Shown piece after piece: positions 34,465 through 43,706 of a DNA stretch of 60,004 bases. The notes beneath the pieces are model-generated. The model was not told where the DNA came from. It did no database searches and was given only the letters and a program-made list of their open reading frames with translations. The stretch spans positions 1 through 60,004 of the forward strand of contig RQOG01000165.1 in assembly GCA_003854985.1 (NCBI GenBank). The letters run 5' to 3'. The position numbers and the translations under genes are program-made. The stretch is from Calditrichota bacterium (GTDB taxonomy: Bacteria > Calditrichota > Calditrichia > Calditrichales > Calditrichaceae). The stretch's first letter is position 1. Each line of letters opens with the position of its first letter.

Positions 34465-36198
34465 TCATCGTTTCGCTACGGCAATCGTCTCTTTGGCTTC
34501 GATTAGTACGCCGTTCCTGTCGTCTAATACCTGAATCCACAAAATATATAAGCCCATACGGACAATCTGTCCATGATCATCCCGGCCATTCCAGATCAGA
34601 TTAATATCGGAACTTGTATAACTATCGGCGCTTAACTGCCGGATTTTCCGCCCCAATATATCATAAATCTCTGCTTTAATGCGCCCCGATTGAACCGGCG
34701 CTTTTATGTTTATCATTGTATGATTCTCAAAAGCATCTCCATCCGGAGAAAAAGGATTAGGTTCAATTGAAATCTGAGTGGTTTTAGGTTTTGATTCCGC
34801 ATAAACAGAATTTATCCCGCCCGGTGTGGAATTATTGCCTGAGAGAGACGGTCCCCAACTGGCCGGATTACGACTGTCAAGATTTATGTTAATTTTTTCC
34901 AAAGAAGGTTCCCGCCACTCCTCACCTTCCAGCCAGGAAACATTATAGGGCACCTGGTCCACCCACCCGCCAGCCGGATTTATTAGACATATATTATCTT
35001 CATCGTTATTGAGATTAGGAAATTTTGGAAGTACAAGGCACTTCGATTCATCAATTTCATAGAACCGATTCAAGCCGGTATCAGCAGCAACTATGACTAG
35101 GTCCCCGGGATTCATCTGAAAGGGCATGTTTATCCGGGCCGTGTCTCTCAAATCCGCCACCGACCAGGATTGTAACGACAAAGCCGAATTGCCTGTGTTA
35201 ATAAGTTCAATCCATTCCGGTTCTCCGGCCTGCGTTAAAAATTTGATTTCATTGATACGTATACAATCCGCAATATCAATCACATCAATGATCTGTACCC
35301 TTTGATTATTTAATTCATTCAAATCCGATTCGGAAGTAATTGCGGCAAGAAATTGAAATCTCCCGGAAATAACCGGTGTCCATGAAAAATCATACGTTGC
35401 TTTGCCATCGGGTTCAAGGTTTAAATAGTCTGAAAATAAAATTATCAATGAATCAGCTCCGGTTATAACCGAATCCTGATTGATATCCATATAAAATTTT
35501 ATAAATGCCGAATCATTATATGTTTCATAGCCAAAATTTGTTAAGGTCAATGTGAATTGAATCTTCTGAAATACCTTTATACCAACTGAGGGCAAGATCA
35601 CTATCCCCTCTTCGCCAAATCCAATATCATCAGAAAATGGCGAAATAGAATTAAAATAACCAGGTGTTCCCATAAAATGTATAGAATTTCCCCAGTTTTC
35701 ATCACTATTGTCTTGCGAGAGGATAATTTTTTCATCAGAGTACCCGGCTTCGTTATCAGTCGTATATCTATAGGCCTGAACTGTTTTACCACTACTGTCA
35801 ATCAATTGTACTGTTTTTGCCTTTGTATTCGTCAGTGCACCATCGACAAATTCATTATCATCGATTTTTAACCTTAAAGCATTCTCAGGTATTAATTGCT
35901 CATAGGTTTGGGAGTTCGCCTGATAACTGCCATCCAGAATGACGGCAAACTGTTTAGGCTCTAAAATCAATCCTTCCCCGGTATCAGTAATATAATCGAT
36001 GCCAGAGCTGTCCGACAAGGCCCATCCCGTCAAGTCAACGGAATCGGTTTCAGAAATATTATAAAGTTCAATGAATTCATCATGGGCATCACTACCCGGT
36101 ACATCATACATGATTTCCGAAAGAGCCACCTGAGCCTTGGTTTTTGATAATAAAAGACAACCAATAAAAATAAGGATCAGAAAAAATAATTTTGACAA
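34465..36198 (-). CDS. Secreted lamin-tail-domain protein with FlgD-like C-terminal domain
   Basis: 577 aa from TTG at 36198, with AAGGG 9 nt upstream; no in-frame ATG fits. The signal peptide is MSKLFFLILIFIGCLLLSK. It has two lamin-tail (LTD) domains, about 22-130 (VALSEIMYDV, DEFIELYNI, LTGWALSDSSG) and about 310-420 (IRINEIKFLTQ, EWIELINTG), separated by a CARDB-like Ig segment (about 195-300). The C-terminal FlgD-like Ig domain (about 485-577: EIYDILGRKIRQL, WNGRDDHGQIVRMGLYI) is of the type used as an outer-membrane sorting tail in the FCB group. It is a cell-surface or secreted protein; the function is unknown. Confidence 0.82.
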   Translation of the reverse strand: MSKLFFLILIFIGCLLLSKTKAQVALSEIMYDVPGSDAHDEFIELYNISETDSVDLTGWALSDSSGIDYITDTGEGLILEPKQFAVILDGSYQANSQTYEQLIPENALRLKIDDNEFVDGALTNTKAKTVQLIDSSGKTVQAYRYTTDNEAGYSDEKIILSQDNSDENWGNSIHFMGTPGYFNSISPFSDDIGFGEEGIVILPSVGIKVFQKIQFTLTLTNFGYETYNDSAFIKFYMDINQDSVITGADSLIILFSDYLNLEPDGKATYDFSWTPVISGRFQFLAAITSESDLNELNNQRVQIIDVIDIADCIRINEIKFLTQAGEPEWIELINTGNSALSLQSWSVADLRDTARINMPFQMNPGDLVIVAADTGLNRFYEIDESKCLVLPKFPNLNNDEDNICLINPAGGWVDQVPYNVSWLEGEEWREPSLEKININLDSRNPASWGPSLSGNNSTPGGINSVYAESKPKTTQISIEPNPFSPDGDAFENHTMINIKAPVQSGRIKAEIYDILGRKIRQLSADSYTSSDINLIWNGRDDHGQIVRMGLYILWIQVLDDRNGVLIEAKETIAVAKR

Positions 36199-36223
36199 GA
36201 CAATACGCCCTTGTTCATAAAAT

Positions 36224-37480
36224 TTAACACTTATTAAAGAAGAGCTTTATATAAAAAGATGGATTTCTTAAACGGTCCCTGATGGTAAAATTATCATACA
36301 TCTCAGAAAACATGCGTTGTAAAGTTTTACTCTTTTTTATCCGCCCGATTACAAAATTAATAAGCCATGTTTTTCTGGCCAACTTTTGAAGTCGTGCGCT
36401 AAGCTTGAATTCGCTTCCCAGTCTGTCTTCTATACGCTGATCATATTGATACAGGAATTCAGCGCTGAAATTAAAGGCCTCAATCGCCTTGGCGGCAATT
36501 TCTGCCGCTATCGATCCGCTAAGCATGGCATTTCCAATACCTTCCCCTGTAAAAGGATCGACCAGTGAACCGGCATCACCGGCCAGTAAAAACCGCCCAC
36601 CGGATAGTTTTTTAGCCGCCGTCCCCAGAGGCAGTCTCCATCCGCGCACATCATCTATTGGTGAAGCGTCTTTAAATCGTATTTTAAGATCGGGATTCTT
36701 ATGAATAGCATCGAGAAATACTTTTCGAAGGTTTACCTTGTTTTTTTTAATATCGCTGGACAACATACCGATACCGACATTTGCAGTATGGTCAGGCAGG
36801 GGAAATATCCAGAAATAACCGGGTGATGTTTCTTTTAAGAAATGCATTTCTATGAGATTAGCGCTATGCGTCCCATTTACATTTCGGTAATACTGTCTTA
36901 AACCGGCGTAAATATCAGAGGGCTTACGGTTGACGTTTCCATTATACCGGGCCATTAAAGAATGATCGCCTCCGGCATCAATGATCATATTGGCAAAACA
37001 GGTTTTTGCAGAGCCGTTCTCGTCAATCGATAAATATACACCATCATCAGATATTTCTATATTGGTAATTCTGCAATTAGGCTTAAATTCACAGTACGTA
37101 TGATTAAGATGATCAATCATGAAATTGTCAAAATGAATCCTTCTTGATACATAACCGGGAGGATATAAATGCTCGCCATTTGAAATGTAAGGTATATCGA
37201 TTATTGTTCCGTTCGGTGCAACAAATCTTGCTCCCCAGCTTGGTAAAAACTTTTTATTATCAGCGGCAATTTCTTCCTTAAGTTGAGGATTTATCTTCTC
37301 CAGATATCCCATAACTTTACCCGACAAACCATCGCCGCATATTTTATCCCGGGGAAACATATCCTTTTCGAATAATATATGCGAAATACTGTATTTGGAT
37401 AAAAACATAGATGCACTGCTACCTGCAGGACCGGCACCGATAATTGCAATATCTGTTTTATAATCAAATAATTTTGGCAT
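36224..37480 (-). CDS. Geranylgeranyl reductase family FAD protein
   Basis: 418 aa from the ATG at 37480 (MPKLFDYKTDIAIIGAGPAG); the longer frame adds 49 residues unlike any homologue. FAD-binding GAGPAGSSASMFL is at 16-28, the family motif CGDGLSGKV near 48-56, and the second FAD motif LLAGDAGSLVDPFTGEGIGNAM near 285-306. This COG0644 family reduces isoprenoid double bonds (archaeal lipids, chlorophyll, menaquinone) or acts as a related flavin monooxygenase. In a menaquinone-using bacterium a quinone-side-chain reductase is plausible, but no isoprenoid genes flank it. Confidence 0.88.
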   Translation of the reverse strand: MPKLFDYKTDIAIIGAGPAGSSASMFLSKYSISHILFEKDMFPRDKICGDGLSGKVMGYLEKINPQLKEEIAADNKKFLPSWGARFVAPNGTIIDIPYISNGEHLYPPGYVSRRIHFDNFMIDHLNHTYCEFKPNCRITNIEISDDGVYLSIDENGSAKTCFANMIIDAGGDHSLMARYNGNVNRKPSDIYAGLRQYYRNVNGTHSANLIEMHFLKETSPGYFWIFPLPDHTANVGIGMLSSDIKKNKVNLRKVFLDAIHKNPDLKIRFKDASPIDDVRGWRLPLGTAAKKLSGGRFLLAGDAGSLVDPFTGEGIGNAMLSGSIAAEIAAKAIEAFNFSAEFLYQYDQRIEDRLGSEFKLSARLQKLARKTWLINFVIGRIKKSKTLQRMFSEMYDNFTIRDRLRNPSFYIKLFFNKC

Positions 37481-37757
37481 ATATCCAGAGAAATGAATCA
37501 ATAATTTTCGTTTAAATTTAAGTAAATAAGTTTTAGAAGCAAAGGGAAATATTTTCAGATGAAAAATATTATAAATATGAACTATAATGTATATAAAAAC
37601 ACATTGTTTTAAATATAAAAAAAACAAGTAGTAAACTACGAAATAAATGTCCTTTTAATATTGATTTTTGACGTTTTAAATTCTTATATTAATAAACTAA
37701 TTTTTACTTATCATTTACGATTGATGTATAGAACCTTTCAAAAAACAGGAGGCTTTT

Positions 37758-39389
37758 ATGGTTAATGCATATTTTAAAGTTCCTGATCCCTATAATGAAC
37801 CCGTTAATAGTTATGCACCCGGAACCCCGGAGCGGGATGCTCTGAAAAGGAAACTAATAGATCTTCGATCTTCACAACTTGATATTCCCCTTATTATCAA
37901 TGGTGAAGAAATTAGAACCGGGAAAATTTCGGAAATATATACACCGCATAATAAAAAAATCTCATTAGGTAAATATCATAAAGCCGGAGAAAAAGAAATA
38001 CAACAGGCGATAAAATCCGCACTAAAAGCCCGCAATGATTGGACGGCAATGTCCTGGGATCAAAGAGCTTCTATTTTTCTTAAAGCGGCAGATTTACTGG
38101 CGGGTCCCTGGAGAACAACACTAAATGCCACCGCCATGCTTGGTCAATCGAAAACAGCCTACCAGAGCGAAATAGACGCCATAGCTGAATTATGCGATTT
38201 CTGGCGGTTCAATGTTCATTATATGGCGCAGATTATGAAAGACCAGCCTTATTCGCCTAAAGGAATATGGAATAAATTAGAATACAGATCTCTGGAAGGA
38301 TTTATTTTCGCGGTTACACCGTTTAATTTTGTCTCAATTGCCGGTAATCTGCCTACCGCGCCTGCAATGGTGGGTAATGTTGTTTTATGGAAGCCGGCTT
38401 CAAGCGCTGTATATCCCGCTTATTTTCTAATGAAGCTTCTTGAAGAAGCCGGATTACCAGCCGGTGTAATTAATTTAATTCCCGGATCGGGCGCCCAGGT
38501 TGGTAACCCGGTAATGACCAGTCCTGACCTGGCTGGAATTCATTTTACCGGTTCCACAGCTGTCTTTCAAAATATGTGGAAAACTATCGGCGATAATATC
38601 CATAAATCCAAATATTATCCGCGGATTGTTGGCGAAACCGGTGGAAAAGATTTTATTTTCGCTCATCATACGGCAGATATAGATGCTTTGGTTACAGCTG
38701 CTATACGCGGCGCTTTTGAGTACCAGGGCCAAAAGTGTTCAGCGGCATCCCGTATGTATATACCGAAATCAATCTGGTCTTCTTTCAAAGAAAAATATAC
38801 CCGTGAGGTTGGCAAGATAAAAATGGGCGATCCGGAGGATTTTACAAATTTCATGACAGCGGTAATCGATAAAGGAGCCTTTGAAAATATCGTTTCTTAC
38901 ATTGAATACGCTCGTAACTCCAATGAAGCTGAATTTATCACAGGTGGAAAATATGACGATTCAAACGGATATTTCATCGAACCCACGACAATTGTAACAA
39001 CGAATCCCCGGTTTAAAACAATGCAAGAAGAAATATTCGGACCGGTGTTGTCTATTTATGTTTATGACGATAAAAAATTCGAAGAAACACTGGAACTATG
39101 CGATACGACTTCCATGTATGCTTTAACCGGAGCAATATGGGCTCAGGACAGAAATGCTTTGATAAAAATGACGGATAAACTAAGGAATGCCGCCGGAAAT
39201 TTTTATGTTAACGATAAACCGACAGCAGCTGTTGTGAATCAACAGCCGTTTGGCGGCGGAAGAGCTTCCGGTACAAACGATAAAGCAGGAAGTGCAATGA
39301 ATCTGTTAAGATGGATGACGGTGCGAACCATCAAAGAAACTTTTGTTCCACCTAAAGATTGGCGCTATCCTTTTATGGAAGCTGAATAA
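37758..39389 (+). CDS. pruA: L-glutamate gamma-semialdehyde (1-pyrroline-5-carboxylate) dehydrogenase
   Basis: 543 aa with GGAGG 6 nt before the ATG. It is an aldehyde dehydrogenase fold of the mammalian-like P5CDH branch: N-terminal YFKVPDPYNEPVNSYAPGTPER, cofactor motif FTGSTAVF, catalytic Glu in VGETGGKDFIF, catalytic Cys in GQKCSAASRMY, and EEIFGPVLSIYVY. It oxidises P5C/glutamate semialdehyde to glutamate with NAD+, the second step of proline breakdown. No proline dehydrogenase gene is adjacent. A strong terminator follows. Confidence 0.95.
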   Translation: MVNAYFKVPDPYNEPVNSYAPGTPERDALKRKLIDLRSSQLDIPLIINGEEIRTGKISEIYTPHNKKISLGKYHKAGEKEIQQAIKSALKARNDWTAMSWDQRASIFLKAADLLAGPWRTTLNATAMLGQSKTAYQSEIDAIAELCDFWRFNVHYMAQIMKDQPYSPKGIWNKLEYRSLEGFIFAVTPFNFVSIAGNLPTAPAMVGNVVLWKPASSAVYPAYFLMKLLEEAGLPAGVINLIPGSGAQVGNPVMTSPDLAGIHFTGSTAVFQNMWKTIGDNIHKSKYYPRIVGETGGKDFIFAHHTADIDALVTAAIRGAFEYQGQKCSAASRMYIPKSIWSSFKEKYTREVGKIKMGDPEDFTNFMTAVIDKGAFENIVSYIEYARNSNEAEFITGGKYDDSNGYFIEPTTIVTTNPRFKTMQEEIFGPVLSIYVYDDKKFEETLELCDTTSMYALTGAIWAQDRNALIKMTDKLRNAAGNFYVNDKPTAAVVNQQPFGGGRASGTNDKAGSAMNLLRWMTVRTIKETFVPPKDWRYPFMEAE

Positions 39390-39405
39390 ACAGAATTTCT
39401 CCCCG

Positions 39406-39444
39406 GAGACTGCTCCTTTTAAGGGGGTAGTCTCTTTTTTTTTT
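39406..39444 (+). terminator. Intrinsic terminator after pruA
   Basis: GAGACT with CTCC pairs with GGGG and AGTCTC, then ten T. The T-tract overlaps the last bases of the converging small gene. Confidence 0.9.
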
Positions 39445-39643
39445 ACCCGGCAATTTTCAATTGTTCCCGTTCCGCAAGAACAAAACAATAGGCTAAGTTT
39501 TCTGCCTCTTCCCTGCTCATTTCGGAATCATATTCCATAATGGCAGCGCGCTCTTCAAATCGTTCCCATTCTTCATTGGAAAAAAATATATATCCGGGTA
39601 AAACGGAACCGATATTATAATTATTTATATTCATTTTACACAC
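39443..39643 (-). CDS. Small acidic hypothetical protein
   Basis: 66 aa. The sequence NEEWERFEERAAIMEYDSEM then SREEAENLAYCFVLAERE resembles the short RAAIMEYDGG.SREEAE segments seen in small plasmid or phage-type proteins and at the tails of some primases or zinc-finger proteins. It is predicted to be helical; no function is known. The start may be at 39643 or at the ATG three codons in (39634). It faces the pruA terminator. Confidence 0.5.
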   Translation of the reverse strand: MCKMNINNYNIGSVLPGYIFFSNEEWERFEERAAIMEYDSEMSREEAENLAYCFVLAEREQLKIAG

Positions 39644-39755
39644 TTATGTTACGTTTGTACACCTTTAATATAAAAAGATGATTTTTATTTGTCAACTATT
39701 CTTTTTAGTTCTGATTCTGTAATTCTATAAAACAACCAACATCATATACTGGAAA

Positions 39756-39769
39756 AAAACACGTGTTTT
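39756..39769. repeat. 14-bp palindrome upstream of the CheA-like kinase
   Basis: AAAACACGTGTTTT at 39756-39769, 115 bp before the kinase start, in a 240-bp AT-rich gap. It is a possible operator or short hairpin. Confidence 0.3.
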
Positions 39770-39883
39770 ATGATATTTTTTTTAAGAAACTTTTTTATTT
39801 TCCGATTATTTAAAATAAGGGACACAGATAAAGTAAAATCTAATTTATTTGTTACCTGACATATTTAATCATAAGGAGGAATA

Positions 39884-41800
39884 ATGTCACACAATAAAGC
39901 ATTATCCTCAAAAAGGCCGGCAAAAAAGACTTCCCCCCAAACCGGTGAAAAAGAACTCCAGGATGAAATTAAAAAACTTAAGCAACAGATTGCAGCGCTT
40001 GAGAATGAGCATTTTATGTTTCAGGGATTATTAAAAACCATTCCTGACAACATTTACTTCAAGGATCGAAAAAGCAGATTTCTTTACATCAGTGGAGCAA
40101 TGGAAAACTGGTTCAGAAATCATCAAATCGATGAGATTTATGGCAAAACAGATTTTGACATGTTCACTGAAGAACATGCCCGAGAAGCCTATGAGGATGA
40201 ACAAAAAATCATGAAATCAGGCGTCGCGTTAAAGAATAAAGAAGAACGCGAGACCTGGGAAGATGGCACGGAAACGTGGGTATCAACATCGAAAGCACCT
40301 CTTTTCAACGAAGATGATTCCATTATTGGCATTGTGGGTATATCACGTGATATTACAGAAAAAAAATTAACGGAAGCTAAATTAAAATTATATCAGCAAA
40401 ACCTGGAAACGGCAAAACAGGAAACAGATAATATTCTCGCAAACGTTGACGAAGGTCTTTTTTTACTGGATAAAGACTTAAGGCTAGGCAAGCAGTATTC
40501 TAAAGAACTGGAATCCATATTATATGAAATATCACTGTCCTCCCGCCCGTTAATTGATATACTGAAGAACAAAATATCTTCTAAAGACATTGATTCTGTA
40601 AAACGTTTTTTAGATTTATTGTTCGATGAACAAAATGATGCCGATATGCTTCAGGAATTGAATCCCCTGGTTAAAATTCCAATGCGTATCGGAGGATTGG
40701 AAAAATATCTGACTTTTAAATTCAAGCGGATATTTGATCAGGAGGGTCATATTTCTCACCTGATCACAACCGTAAACGACGTAACCCGCGAAGTTATATT
40801 AGCAAAATCTCTCGAAGAATCCAGGATGGAAAATAAACGTAAAATGGACTGGATGCTGTCAATCTTAAACAATGATCCGGCCATGTTAAATGATTTTATA
40901 AAATCTGCTGAAGAAGAATTGGATAGTGCGCAAAGAGAATTAGTTGTTCTGGAAAAAAATCTGTTTCAGGAAAATAGTCTTAATTTAATTTACCGATCTA
41001 TACACACCATCAAAGGAAATGCCAGTTTACTCGATCTTGATTTTTTTGCCGAAGCCGCTCACGATACCGAAACAATTCTAAATGACTTAAAAGATAAAAA
41101 ATCAGGTCCGCTTAAAATAGATGAATTCAGCAGAAAACTTGACTCACTGATCAGGATGTTTGATGAACTGAAAGGACTGATAAACCAAATCAGCGGTATT
41201 CATGAACAATTCCGCCCCAGACGTGATCATGAGCATAAAATGCTTATTCATTCTCTTGAAAAATTAGCAGAAAGATTATGTGAAAACACCGATAAAAAAA
41301 TTCAGCTGAACTTTGACGATCTGGAAGCGGGTAATATTCCCTTTCAATATAAGCTTATGATTCGCGATATTCTTGTACAACTAATCAGAAATACAATTGC
41401 ACATGGTCTGGAGACTGAAAAAGTCCGTTTAAAAAAAGGAAAACCGGAAACCGGCAATATCTGGATATCAGCCAATATTGATAATAATGTTTTTAAATTA
41501 AGCTATAAAGATGACGGCAAAGGTCTTAATTTAGGTAAGCTAAAAGAAAAAGCTCTGGAATTGAAAAAACATACCAAAGCCGAAATAGAAAAATGGAATG
41601 ATCATCAGATTGGCGCGCTTATTTTTGAGCCGGGAATATCAACTATCGAAAACACTGATATGACCGCCGGCCGTGGTGTTGGTATGGATATCATAAAGAA
41701 AAAAATCGAAAAAACCGGTGGATCAATTGTATTTGAGACGAAACCAGACATGTTCACTTCGTTCTTTATAGAAATACCATTGAAAAAAAACAAGGAATGA
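39884..41800 (+). CDS. PAS-HPt-HATPase protein (CheA-like histidine kinase without CheW domain)
   Basis: 638 aa with a GGAGG site. A short coiled coil (about 22-45) precedes the PAS/PAC domain (about 45-165: YFKDRKSRFLYIS, then GIVGISRDITEKK) and a second degenerate PAS-like region (about 185-315, ending VNDVTREVILA). The HPt domain carries phospho-acceptor His374 in IHTIKGNASLL. The CheA-type ATPase domain follows (about 490-635: LIRNTIAHGLE N-box, DDGKGLNLGKL, AGRGVGMDIIKKKIEKTGG). Unlike CheA, the order ends at the ATPase; no CheW-like or P2 domain is seen, and no TM segment or signal peptide, so it is cytosolic. No response regulator is nearby. Confidence 0.85.
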   Translation: MSHNKALSSKRPAKKTSPQTGEKELQDEIKKLKQQIAALENEHFMFQGLLKTIPDNIYFKDRKSRFLYISGAMENWFRNHQIDEIYGKTDFDMFTEEHAREAYEDEQKIMKSGVALKNKEERETWEDGTETWVSTSKAPLFNEDDSIIGIVGISRDITEKKLTEAKLKLYQQNLETAKQETDNILANVDEGLFLLDKDLRLGKQYSKELESILYEISLSSRPLIDILKNKISSKDIDSVKRFLDLLFDEQNDADMLQELNPLVKIPMRIGGLEKYLTFKFKRIFDQEGHISHLITTVNDVTREVILAKSLEESRMENKRKMDWMLSILNNDPAMLNDFIKSAEEELDSAQRELVVLEKNLFQENSLNLIYRSIHTIKGNASLLDLDFFAEAAHDTETILNDLKDKKSGPLKIDEFSRKLDSLIRMFDELKGLINQISGIHEQFRPRRDHEHKMLIHSLEKLAERLCENTDKKIQLNFDDLEAGNIPFQYKLMIRDILVQLIRNTIAHGLETEKVRLKKGKPETGNIWISANIDNNVFKLSYKDDGKGLNLGKLKEKALELKKHTKAEIEKWNDHQIGALIFEPGISTIENTDMTAGRGVGMDIIKKKIEKTGGSIVFETKPDMFTSFFIEIPLKKNKE

Positions 41801-41892
41801 CACAAAAAATTAAATTTTCGATAGATATTATTTGAAGTCTGATTACTTTACCGTTAAATTTTTTTCGCATATTGTTTATTACGGAAAGAAAT

Positions 41893-42702
41893 ATGGTTAT
41901 AAGTGATCTTGACGGTACGCTTCTTAATAATAACAACGAAATCAGTCCAACCGACATTGACACCCTAAAAAAATTAGGGACAAAGCAAATAACAAGAGTA
42001 ATAGCAACCGGGAGAAATCTTTATTCCGCACTAAAAGCACTGACACCGGAAACACCGATTGATTTTCTTGTTTTCTCTTCCGGTGCCGGAATTTTAAACT
42101 GGAAAACTAAAGAACTAATATTCTGCGCATACATTTCAGCCCCGTCTGTAAATGAGTTAAAGCTATTTTTTATTAATGAATTTTTTGATTTTATGATTCA
42201 TGATCCTGTTCCGGACAATCATTTTTTTTACTATTGGTCATCCGGGAAACAAAATAAAGACTTTTTGCGCAGATTATCGGTATATAAACCCTATGCCCGT
42301 CAATTAATGAGTAAAGACTTTATTCTGGGAAAAGCCAGCCAGTTTATTATCATAGTACCTGAATACCATGATCTTCAATCGGAATTAAAGATGAAATTAC
42401 CCAATCTAAACATAATCAGAACAACATCTCCTTTGGACGGTAAAACAACCTGGATTGAAATTTTTCCCTATACTATTTCCAAAGCGCATGCCTCACAATG
42501 GTTAATAAATCAATTTAACCTAAATCCGCATATCACATTAGCGATCGGCAATGATTATAATGACAGTGATTTGTTAAAATGGGCAGGCCATAGTTATGTT
42601 GTAGAAAACGGGGTTATAGAACTTAAAGATAAACATCAGCTTACCACAAGTAATGCAGAAAATGGTTTTACAAACGCCGTAAAAAAAGTATATGATCTAT
42701 AA
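41893..42702 (+). CDS. HAD superfamily hydrolase (Cof/sugar-phosphatase type)
   Basis: 269 aa from the ATG at 41893, with GGAAAG 4 nt upstream and MVISDLDGTLL as the family start; a TTG 7 codons earlier is in frame but poorer. Motif I is DLDGTLL (nucleophile Asp5), motif II VIATGR, the Lys is in motif III (near 200), and motif IV is IGNDYNDSDLL. There is a C2 cap between motifs II and III. Such proteins remove phosphate from sugar phosphates or FMN-like compounds; the substrate is unknown. It converges on the esterase gene with only 7 bp between stops. Confidence 0.88.
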   Translation: MVISDLDGTLLNNNNEISPTDIDTLKKLGTKQITRVIATGRNLYSALKALTPETPIDFLVFSSGAGILNWKTKELIFCAYISAPSVNELKLFFINEFFDFMIHDPVPDNHFFYYWSSGKQNKDFLRRLSVYKPYARQLMSKDFILGKASQFIIIVPEYHDLQSELKMKLPNLNIIRTTSPLDGKTTWIEIFPYTISKAHASQWLINQFNLNPHITLAIGNDYNDSDLLKWAGHSYVVENGVIELKDKHQLTTSNAENGFTNAVKKVYDL

Positions 42703-42709
42703 TTAATTT

Positions 42710-43672
42710 TTATTTTCGATTTATAAAATCATGCATGCGCATCCATTCAATAGCTGCATTCGTCCAGTCAGAGTTTGTATATTGGATATTTCCCATACCA
42801 AATCCATGCCCGCCTTTTTCATAAATATGTATTTCTGATTTTACCTTGTGACTGAGTAACGCCTTAAAATATCCAAAACTGTTCATAACAGACACATAAG
42901 GATCGTCGGCAGCATGGATTAAAAACGCAGGCGGCGTATTCGTTGAAACTTGTTTTTCAAGTGAAAAGTAATGTAAATCTTCTTCAGTTGGATTTTCACC
43001 TAAAAGATTACGTTGTGATCCTGAATGTGTAATTGCTGAATCCATTGAGATTACCGGATAAACTAATATCGAAAAATCAGGACGCGTGGAAAAAGTTTCT
43101 TTGGGTAAATATAAAGAATCCGAAAAATGCGTAGATAGTGAGGCGGCTAAATGTCCTCCTGCAGAAAACCCCATAACACCCGTTTTTTTGGGGTTGATAT
43201 TCCATTGATTAGCCATCTTTCTAATAGTCCTCATCGCTTGCTGGGCATCCTGAAGCGGACCAATTTTCTTATTGATCATTATTCTATCGTCGGGCAAACG
43301 GTATTTTAAGATAATAGCGGCAATACCATTTGAATTTAACCATCCTGCCACTTCATATCCTTCTACATCCATAGCCAATCGCCTGTAGCCGCCACCGGGA
43401 CAGATAAGCACAGCGGCTTTACTTTCTGAACTTTCGGATTTTGGCAAATAGACGAGCAATTGTGGGTTTGAAACTCGTAAAATTCGATTTGGCTTATCCG
43501 TATCCAGTGCTTCAATATAAGTCATATCCTTTATTGAACCGGGTATGCTATCCGGCCAAACCGGAACTATAAAATCCTGGCTTTGTCCGCCAAGAATAAA
43601 TATATAAATGGTCGTAACTATTTTTATACAAGAATCCCTGACCGAATCTGGCAAATTTTTCAATAAAATCAT
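42710..43672 (-). CDS. Exported alpha/beta hydrolase, BD-FAE/acetylesterase-like
   Basis: 320 aa if it starts at 43672 (GGA 10 nt upstream, N-terminal hydrophobic segment KIVTTIYIFILGG); the ATG at 43696 is an alternative. The oxyanion segment VLICPGGGYRRLA (about 93-105) and nucleophile Ser in GVMGFSAGGHLA, Asp in IHAADDPYVS and His in EKGGHGFGMG form the triad. It matches the BD-FAE branch (PF20434) of carbohydrate esterases that remove acetyl or feruloyl groups from plant glycans, or close sialic/other esterases. It lies just after a FucP-like transporter in a glycan locus, which fits. Confidence 0.85.
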   Translation of the reverse strand: MILLKNLPDSVRDSCIKIVTTIYIFILGGQSQDFIVPVWPDSIPGSIKDMTYIEALDTDKPNRILRVSNPQLLVYLPKSESSESKAAVLICPGGGYRRLAMDVEGYEVAGWLNSNGIAAIILKYRLPDDRIMINKKIGPLQDAQQAMRTIRKMANQWNINPKKTGVMGFSAGGHLAASLSTHFSDSLYLPKETFSTRPDFSILVYPVISMDSAITHSGSQRNLLGENPTEEDLHYFSLEKQVSTNTPPAFLIHAADDPYVSVMNSFGYFKALLSHKVKSEIHIYEKGGHGFGMGNIQYTNSDWTNAAIEWMRMHDFINRK

Positions 43673-43706
43673 TGATTTTTTTTCCGCATAAGGCATATCC
43701 TTTGGC

